DNA of 55,739 bases. Source: JBHJGU01 sp050331475. GTDB taxonomy: Bacteria; Pseudomonadota; Alphaproteobacteria; Caulobacterales; Maricaulaceae. A model generated the notes under the pieces. The model had not been told where the DNA came from and searched no databases. It was given only the letters and a program-made list of their open reading frames with translations. Position numbers and translations under genes: made by a program. Location of the stretch: NCBI GenBank assembly GCA_050331475.1, contig JBHJGU010000058.1:1-55739 (forward strand), in the 5' to 3' direction. This document shows positions 49,340-55,739 of this stretch, one piece after another (position 1 is the first letter of the stretch; every line of letters starts with the position of its first letter).

Positions 49340-49374
49340 CGCAAACAACATGTCAAAATTTTTGTCGAGCAATC

Positions 49375-49413
49375 TATAAAAATAAGTGCCCTGGGATAAA
49401 AAACCCAGGGCAC
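49375..49413 (-). terminator. Rho-independent terminator of the cysteine-rich secreted protein gene
   Basis: GTGCCCTGGG (49386-49395), an 8-nt A-rich loop and CCCAGGGCAC (49404-49413) form a perfect 10-bp stem. On the minus strand TTATTTTTAT follows. It lies 47 nt after the stop codon of the gene at 49461. Confidence 0.88.
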
Positions 49414-49460
49414 GGCAATTTCATTGTTTCGTAATTGCAGTACTTGAAGGTCGATGTGAC

Positions 49461-49895
49461 CTAATAATAATCGCAGGGAATTCGGGTTGCAAAAATGTCC
49501 CCGCAAGGGCCAGCACCGCCTGGAATGGGCAATCCCGGTATAATGCCCGGGCAAACCGGATCTGTAATAAAGCAAATATCCTCGCATCCGACTTCAATCT
49601 GCTCGAGTTGTTCTGCGGTTAGCTCGGGACCTGTCTGATTGAGGCATTCCCGAACGCATTGCGGATCGCCAACACATGCGCTGGGTTCTTCCCCGAAGAA
49701 AATCTTCTGCATCCTTGCTCCGCCTTCAAGCTCACCGAGGAACTGCCCCAGCGCTTGGAGACTTTCGAACCGTGCGGTGTCTTCAAGCGCGAAGGCCGGC
49801 GCGGCGGTGACCGTTTGGTCATCCGCGGCGATGGACGGCGCCACTATGAGCCCGGCGAGGAGGCTCCCGATAATCGCCATAAGCTTAACCGTCAT
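49461..49895 (-). CDS. Secreted cysteine-rich protein (8 Cys), unknown
   Basis: This 144-aa protein has a signal peptide ending PSIAADD (about residues 1-24). The mature half carries eight cysteines: SACVGDPQCVRECLNQ, GCEDICFITDPVC, GPCGD and IPCDYY, which suggests four disulfides in the periplasm or outside the cell. AATAGGGGAG precedes the chosen ATG by 9 nt, and a strong terminator follows. No family recognised. A second gene of the same design but with a frameshift lies at 50208-50644. The local DNA is less GC-rich than the surroundings. Confidence 0.72.
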   Translation of the reverse strand: MTVKLMAIIGSLLAGLIVAPSIAADDQTVTAAPAFALEDTARFESLQALGQFLGELEGGARMQKIFFGEEPSACVGDPQCVRECLNQTGPELTAEQLEQIEVGCEDICFITDPVCPGIIPGLPIPGGAGPCGDIFATRIPCDYY

Positions 49896-50056
49896 TAGGT
49901 TTACTCCCCTATTATTGAACGTCAAAGCGACGCAATTAGAGGACACCCGTCCTAAGACCAAACTTCAAGCCGTGATGTATGAGGCTTTTGTGGAAAACTC
50001 AAAATAGCACGCAAATGTGTAAAGCGTGAGAGGTGTGTTAAACTGAAATCGAGATT

Positions 50057-50092
50057 GTCCTTGGCGGCGCTTGCGCAGGCGCCGCCAAGGAC
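50057..50092. repeat. Long perfect inverted repeat (14-bp stem)
   Basis: GTCCTTGGCGGCGC (50057-50070), loop TTGCGCAG, then GCGCCGCCAAGGAC (50079-50092). It is a perfect 14-bp stem between the two cysteine-rich genes, but neither strand shows a T-tract. It may end the transcript of the frameshifted gene without a classic tail, or protect an mRNA 3' end. Confidence 0.6.
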
Positions 50093-50207
50093 ACGGTCGG
50101 TGTTCGATAAGCCCGGCTGGTTTGCGTTCGTTAGAACCCGCCGGGTCCTGCGCCGAAGCTGAGGATCGGGGCTCACTGGAGCGACCTCGATCCCCATACT
50201 ACGTCTT

Positions 50208-50644
50208 TTAAGAAGCTGTTACGATTTCACAAATATTGGTGCATTGAAATTCGCAACCAGCTCTCGGTGAAAACGGAAAGCCGTCATCTTGCGGCTCATC
50301 CGACAAACTGTCACAAGCCCACTCAACGACACAACATGCAAAGCATGCCGCGAAAGCTTGAATGGGATCGAGCTCCGGACTTCCTCCAGATATACCCGGT
50401 ACTTTCGGGGAGGTCAGAAATCCGGCCGCGGATAAATTTTGCAGCTCTTGTTCGTCGCTGGCCGACGCACAGTGACCTTGGAGCGCCGGCTCGCCCTCCA
50501 CCCACGCCAACAAACCGCCAGGTCCAACTGATCGTCGTTAACAACGCGCAGCGGCGTGGTCTCTGGAGCCGTCTGTGTGCCCGGGGCCGCGCCGGCCGCG
50601 GCCGCGATTAACGCACTCAAACCCATTGAGACGATTAATTTCAT
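50208..50644 (-). pseudogene. Secreted cysteine-rich protein, frameshifted relative of 49461-49895
   Basis: The frame starting at 50644 encodes a signal peptide (MKLIVSMGLSALIAAAAGAA) and continues to VVNDDQLDLA. After this, around 50509-50520, the sense continues in another frame: LLAWVEGEPALQGHCASASD, then AACFACCVVEWACDSL and AGCEFQCTNICEIVTAS. Adding one base near GCGGTTTG would join both parts into a protein of about 146 residues with eight cysteines, the same size and layout as the 144-aa neighbour. Either the gene is broken, the base is a sequencing error, or recoding occurs. Without a shift the first frame runs on to 50414 with unrelated sequence. Confidence 0.65.
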
Positions 50645-50756
50645 TTTTGCGCTCCCATTTCCGGCGTCGACATGACGCTCGTCTACGGAGCTTGAAAAAC
50701 TCTACAACTTCAAGATTTTACCCGTTAAAGCTATAGTCGATCTCAGGATTGTGAAT

Positions 50757-51344
50757 TTAGCGTTTTGGCACGCCCAACCAGATCTCCACCCGGCGGTTTT
50801 GCGCGCGGCCCGAGGCGGTGGCGTTGGTGGCCACAGGTCGGTTCTCGCCATAACCCAGCGCGATTAGCCGCTCCGCCGGCGCGCCCGCGGCGAGTAATTG
50901 GGCGGTGGCTTGGTCTGCGCGCCATTGGGCGAGGGCGTCATTGTCCGCCGCCTCGCCGACGCTGTCCGCATGACCCTCCACTGTGGCGATCAGGTCGGGA
51001 TACTCGGTCATGAGGCGGGCGACGGCGGTGAGGCTCCGCTCGCCCTGCGCGCTCAGGCGCGGCGGGTTGCGCTCGAACCCGTCATCAGCCCTAAGTGTCA
51101 GCCTCAGCACATCGCTCTCTCGGACCACGGTCATGGCCACGGGGGTGAGCCGGTTGCGCGCCATAGCCTCAACGCCCGCCCAATAGGCCTCGGGCTGGGC
51201 GGGATCGTATCGCACACCAAAACCCGCGGACGCAGGCGCCACTACGCCCGTGGGCGTGAGCGTGGTCGTCGGCGTTATGGCGCACGCGCTCAGAACCAAA
51301 ACAAATCCACACAGGCTCTGCGTCCGAAAGGCTTTGATCGGCAT
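50757..51344 (-). CDS. OmpA-domain lipoprotein
   Basis: This 195-aa protein has a lipoprotein signal with LVLSAC, so it is lipid-anchored. The C-terminal OmpA domain (about 90-193) has LSAQGERSLTAVARLM, ATVEGHADSVGEAADNDALAQWRADQA and a terminal GYGENRPVATNATASGRAQNRRVEIWL, which includes the Asp and Arg that bind diaminopimelate. It should tether the envelope to peptidoglycan. ATG 51344 is chosen so that the signal peptide is N-terminal, although its Shine-Dalgarno is weak. Confidence 0.88.
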   Translation of the reverse strand: MPIKAFRTQSLCGFVLVLSACAITPTTTLTPTGVVAPASAGFGVRYDPAQPEAYWAGVEAMARNRLTPVAMTVVRESDVLRLTLRADDGFERNPPRLSAQGERSLTAVARLMTEYPDLIATVEGHADSVGEAADNDALAQWRADQATAQLLAAGAPAERLIALGYGENRPVATNATASGRAQNRRVEIWLGVPKR

Positions 51345-51507
51345 ACCGGCTCGTTTGGTTGATCCGGCTGACATTGTGGCCGGGCTAAGGTTAACGAAGC
51401 CTGGGTAACCGCACGAACGCGTCCTCGGACCATCGGTTACACGCAAGACAAAAAAATCCGTGACCGTGATTGACGCCGGCGCCCGCCATCCCTAAGTGGC
51501 GGGTGCG

Positions 51508-51534
51508 CTGGCAGCCGGGGGGCGCGAGTGCTAA
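51508..51534. promoter_or_regulatory. Degenerate CIRCE (HrcA operator) upstream of groESL
   Basis: CTGGCAGCC-N9-GAGTGCTAA. The right arm is a perfect CIRCE half (consensus TTAGCACTC-N9-GAGTGCTAA); the left arm matches only 5 of 9. The spacing of 9 nt and the position 56 nt before groES are right for HrcA repression. Confidence 0.6.
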
Positions 51535-51589
51535 CACCGCCCCTCTGATGACAGCGTTTCACGCTTAAACTCTTATGGAGAGGTGGACG

Positions 51590-51880
51590 ATGAAATTCCA
51601 TCCGCTGCACGACCGCGTGGTGGTCCGTCGCATTGAAGAAGACGCGAAAACCTCCGGCGGGATCATTATCCCCGACACCGCGAAAGAAAAACCCCAAGAA
51701 GGCGAAATCGTCGCCGTGGGCCCCGGCGCCCGGGGAGACGACAATGAGCGCGTGCCGCTCGACGTCAACGCGGGCGACCGCATCTTGTTCGGCAAATGGT
51801 CCGGCACCGAGATCAAAGTCGACGGTGAAGATCTGCTGATAATGAAAGAGTCCGACATTCTTGGCGTGATCCACACCTAA
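51590..51880 (+). CDS. groES: GroES co-chaperonin
   Basis: This 96-aa protein starts MKFHPLHDRVVVRRIEE. It contains the mobile loop EDAKTSGGIIIPDTAKEKP that contacts GroEL, and ends DILGVIHT. The heptamer caps GroEL during protein folding in the cytoplasm. ATG 51590 is chosen, with GGAGAGG upstream. It is the first gene of groESL and follows the CIRCE-like site. Confidence 0.97.
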   Translation: MKFHPLHDRVVVRRIEEDAKTSGGIIIPDTAKEKPQEGEIVAVGPGARGDDNERVPLDVNAGDRILFGKWSGTEIKVDGEDLLIMKESDILGVIHT

Positions 51881-51930
51881 ACGGCGGCCGTTTTCGCACC
51901 GAGACACACCGGAAGACTAAGGAGAGCCTG

Positions 51931-53660
<1,730 letters not shown>

Positions 53661-53687
53661 AGCTTACCCAGCATTCCAGTCTGCGGA

Positions 53688-53713
53688 AGGGCGGCCCCCG
53701 GGCCGCCCTTTTT
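53688..53713 (+). terminator. Rho-independent terminator of groESL
   Basis: AGGGCGGCC (53688-53696), loop CCCG, GGCCGCCCT (53701-53709), then a TTTTT tract (53709-53713). It is a textbook 9-bp GC stem with a T-run, 110 nt after groEL. Confidence 0.92.
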
Positions 53714-53832
53714 GCATACCATCGGTAATCGCGGTCCTATGGAGGCGGGTCCCTGTAATGGGAAAGCTCGCGGACCGGCGTTCGGGGCAGGAATACGCAG
53801 CGTTGCTGATTCCAAATTAAATTGCGGACGGG

Positions 53833-54774
53833 TCATTCTGCGTAAAGCGCGCGCAATCCTTTGACCATGGCGGCGGCGAAACCGTCTTCGTGCCCAAGAC
53901 CCGCCTGCACCTCAGAGAACACCTGCAAACTTGGATATTGTCGGCTGTTAAGCGCCGCAGCCATACGCGCTTGACCGCTCGCGATTTCGCCGACCCGTTC
54001 CAGTACGGGGTGAGACCCTTCGCGCGATCCGGAACTGAAATAAACACGGGCGTTCAGATCGGAGTGTGTTGCGGCGAAACTTTCCTCTAGAGCGTAAAGC
54101 GCCCCATCGCCCATCGCCATAACGCCGCTTGAAATAATATAGGCCGAGAACGGACTCGCCTCTTGGAACATCGTCCAGGTCGCGAATGCGCCGCCGGCTG
54201 AAACGCCCGCCAACGCCAAGTTTTGGGTATCGATACGGAAATCTTGAGCCAGAACTGGCACAATTTCATCGGTCAGAAACGTTAGAAACGCATCCGCGCC
54301 ACCGGTGCAAGATTGAGGGTCTGTGACGCCGCGCCGCTCACAACTCGCAGAAATAATCGCGCCATAGGCCCCGTTCCGGGTCCAACCCGGCGGTGAGAAC
54401 TGAAATGCGCGACGCCGGCCATATTCCGTATTGCCGGCTTCGAACGGCGTGCCTATCGCTATCAGGATCATCGGGGAGGCGAGCGCGCCCTCGATCGCCG
54501 TCAACGCCCCCTGCGCGGCAGGAAAAAACCGATTCCCATCAACCAACACGATCGCTGGAAATCTGCCATCCGGCGTCTGCGAATAATCGTTCGGCACGCG
54601 CACAGTGACATCATAGCTCAATCCCATGATTTTAGAATCGAACGTGAAGGACTGAACGCCGCGTTGCGGGATGTCCCGAGGCGCGAGCGTCTGCGCCTGT
54701 ACTGTTCCGGCGCAAGCCGCCATAGCAATCATCCAAGCGTAGGCTGCGCCTGGTAAAGTTTTAAACAGCTTCAT
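53833..54774 (-). CDS. Exported alpha/beta hydrolase (putative esterase)
   Basis: This 313-aa protein has a signal peptide (AWMIAMAACAGTVQAQ). The fold matches the esterase D / IroE-type family: ALAGVSAGGAFATW has the nucleophile Ser, LVDGNRFF and IAIGTPFEAGNTEYGRRRAFQFSPPGW fit the N-terminal half, and GLGHEDGFAAAMVKGLRALY carries the catalytic His. It is probably a periplasmic or secreted esterase. In related proteins the substrates are siderophores or acyl esters. The actual substrate is unknown. It converges with groEL across 255 nt that holds the groESL terminator. Confidence 0.85.
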   Translation of the reverse strand: MKLFKTLPGAAYAWMIAMAACAGTVQAQTLAPRDIPQRGVQSFTFDSKIMGLSYDVTVRVPNDYSQTPDGRFPAIVLVDGNRFFPAAQGALTAIEGALASPMILIAIGTPFEAGNTEYGRRRAFQFSPPGWTRNGAYGAIISASCERRGVTDPQSCTGGADAFLTFLTDEIVPVLAQDFRIDTQNLALAGVSAGGAFATWTMFQEASPFSAYIISSGVMAMGDGALYALEESFAATHSDLNARVYFSSGSREGSHPVLERVGEIASGQARMAAALNSRQYPSLQVFSEVQAGLGHEDGFAAAMVKGLRALYAE

Positions 54775-55185
54775 TTTGATCGCTCGATGTGCAGGTTGAC
54801 CGTGTAACCGCGGATGACGTTGGCGTCAGCGCCGCTAGAGAGGTGATTTTCGGCAAGCTCGGTGTTTCGTCCATAACGTCTTCCTAGCACTCACAGGCTC
54901 ATCGGTCATTCCGCCCCGGCCACGGGGCCATCCTCTCGAAATGACTGTCAGACCGAAGCGCGGCGGACAGGCGACGTCGAGCCCCGAGGTTAACTAAGAG
55001 CGAAATGCGGCGCTCCGCCTGCGAGGTGTCGCGCTGGGAAAGCCCCTGGTTCGCCAGGGTGCCTCTCGCGGTTCAGCACCGTTTAACGAGACCGTGACAC
55101 GCGCCTTTCCAATCGTTAAGTCGAGTCGTGCGGGCGGGTGTGGCTTACTCGCCCCGCAGGCACGCTCAGCTCGGAGGGACCCGCC
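54775..55185. other. Intergenic region of 411 nt, no gene seen
   Basis: No convincing coding frame on either strand. It contains small hairpins, the clearest being CCCTGG-TTCG-CCAGGG (55044-55059) with a stable UUCG loop. It must also hold the promoters of both flanking genes. No known riboswitch or small RNA could be recognised. Confidence 0.6.
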
Positions 55186-55739
55186 ATGCGTCTTTTGCTC
55201 GTCGCCATTGGTGTGACCGCCGTCGCTTTTGCGGTGACCGCGCCGAACTCTAGCCTAGGCAAGCGGCGGTCCGCGGACGCGGCTGACCTGCCCACCCACA
55301 CGCCTGCGATTGAAACGCAATCGGCGGGGTTCAATCCGGCGCCCCAATCTCAGTCCAAGCCCCAATCCCAGTCTGGGTCGGCCACGGACCCGCAAATCAT
55401 CGAGCTGCAGACCGCCTTGGACGCTGCGGTGGAGCAACTCACCGTGACGGAGGCTGAACTCGCCGCACGAACCGAAGCGCTCGAGGCTGCGCAGGCTCAA
55501 ATCGAGCAAACCCAAGCCCAACTCACCCAAGCTGAGGCTGAACTGGCCAAAACCCACTTACAGGCCGTCAGCGCGCGCGATCAGGTGCGCGACAGTCAAA
55601 CCGAGCTCACCCAGTCTGAGGCGGAGCTGGCGAAGACCCATTTAAAGCTGATCGAAGCATCCGCCGAGCCTGCTCCCGCCTCGGCGGCGCCTGAGGCGTT
55701 GCGCGCCGATGACACCGTCGAGGATGCTGGGCCCGCCTG
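55186..55739 (+). CDS. Exported coiled-coil protein with 28-residue repeats (partial)
   Basis: The open frame runs off the right edge of the window (184 codons visible). It starts with a short signal peptide (MRLLLVAIGVTAVAFAVTAP) and then has a Gln/Ser/Pro-rich linker with PQSQSKPQSQSGS. From about residue 68 it is a coiled coil built from three copies of a 28-residue unit around QLTxxEAEL, then an A/P-rich stretch. GGAGGG lies 7 nt upstream of the ATG. The function is unknown. The design suggests a periplasmic spacer or scaffold protein. Confidence 0.75.
   Translation, partial: MRLLLVAIGVTAVAFAVTAPNSSLGKRRSADAADLPTHTPAIETQSAGFNPAPQSQSKPQSQSGSATDPQIIELQTALDAAVEQLTVTEAELAARTEALEAAQAQIEQTQAQLTQAEAELAKTHLQAVSARDQVRDSQTELTQSEAELAKTHLKLIEASAEPAPASAAPEALRADDTVEDAGPA
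55435..55686 (+). repeat. Three tandem 84-bp (28-codon) repeats in the coiled-coil gene
   Basis: Units begin at 55435, 55519 and 55603, each 84 bp apart. They encode QLTVTEAELAARTEALE, QLTQAEAELAKTHLQAV and ELTQSEAELAKTHLKLI. 28 residues equal four heptads, so the repeat keeps the coiled-coil register. The third unit decays into an A/P-rich stretch. Confidence 0.75.

Noticed and set aside
55044..55059. UUCG hairpin as part of a riboswitch or small RNA
   Set aside because: No conserved riboswitch core or promoter-terminator pair could be recognised; kept only as a note on the intergenic region.

Overview
The window is a GC-rich chromosomal segment of an alphaproteobacterium. Several lineage markers point to the Caulobacterales/Maricaulales/Hyphomonadaceae/Parvularculales range: a COQ9-family gene divergent from rpsU, xseA followed by DUF2093, a DUF3035 (BamF-type) lipoprotein beside two M16 peptidases and lspA, a TipF-like degenerate EAL protein, two DUF465 genes, an ECF sigma gene followed by a DUF6768-type gene, TIGR01459 and TIGR02444 proteins, and a CheY/CheZ pair. 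I cannot name the genus. No rRNA, tRNA, CRISPR array or complete insertion sequence is visible.

Layout. (1) 1-2.6 kb: a HicA-like stub, a WecG/TagA glycosyltransferase and an AT-rich lipoprotein gene that looks partly foreign. (2) 2.6-6.4 kb: a phage-shock locus, with pspF divergent from a sigma-54 promoter driving a 56-aa membrane peptide, pspA, two tandem pspB copies, pspC and two small exported proteins. (3) 6.4-13 kb: an SDR, two DUF465 genes flanking ubiX-TIGR02444, a diguanylate cyclase, purE-purK, a lone excisionase-type HTH protein, and coq9 divergent from rpsU, which appears to start at ATC. (4) 13-18 kb: a NatAB-like ABC exporter and a threonine-synthase-like gene with an alpha/beta hydrolase. 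(5) 18-22.2 kb: two YceI genes around a large membrane-inserted alpha/beta hydrolase, then DUF6768 and its ECF sigma factor. (6) 22.2-31.3 kb: GST, xseA-DUF2093-M23 peptidase, DUF4345, an unknown membrane-protein/hydrolase pair, and a DUF3667-DUF3667-tadA operon. (7) 31.4-44 kb: rluB-rsmD, an orphan 376-aa protein, then mutL, two M16 peptidases, the DUF3035 lipoprotein, lspA, ileS and ribF, all on the minus strand. (8) 44-49.4 kb: cheY-cheZ, a HAD phosphatase, the TipF-like protein, an exported sulfurtransferase and an SDR. (9) 49.4-55.7 kb: two secreted cysteine-rich genes (one frameshifted), an OmpA-domain lipoprotein, groES-groEL with a degenerate CIRCE, an exported esterase, and the start of a repeat-containing coiled-coil protein.

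Most of the window is housekeeping. The parts least explained by known biology are the enlarged psp operon, the membrane-protein plus alpha/beta-hydrolase loci (18.6-20.6 and 26.4-28.5 kb), the two 8-cysteine secreted proteins, the ATC-initiated rpsU, the duplicated groEL terminus, and the AT-rich lipoprotein gene near the left edge.
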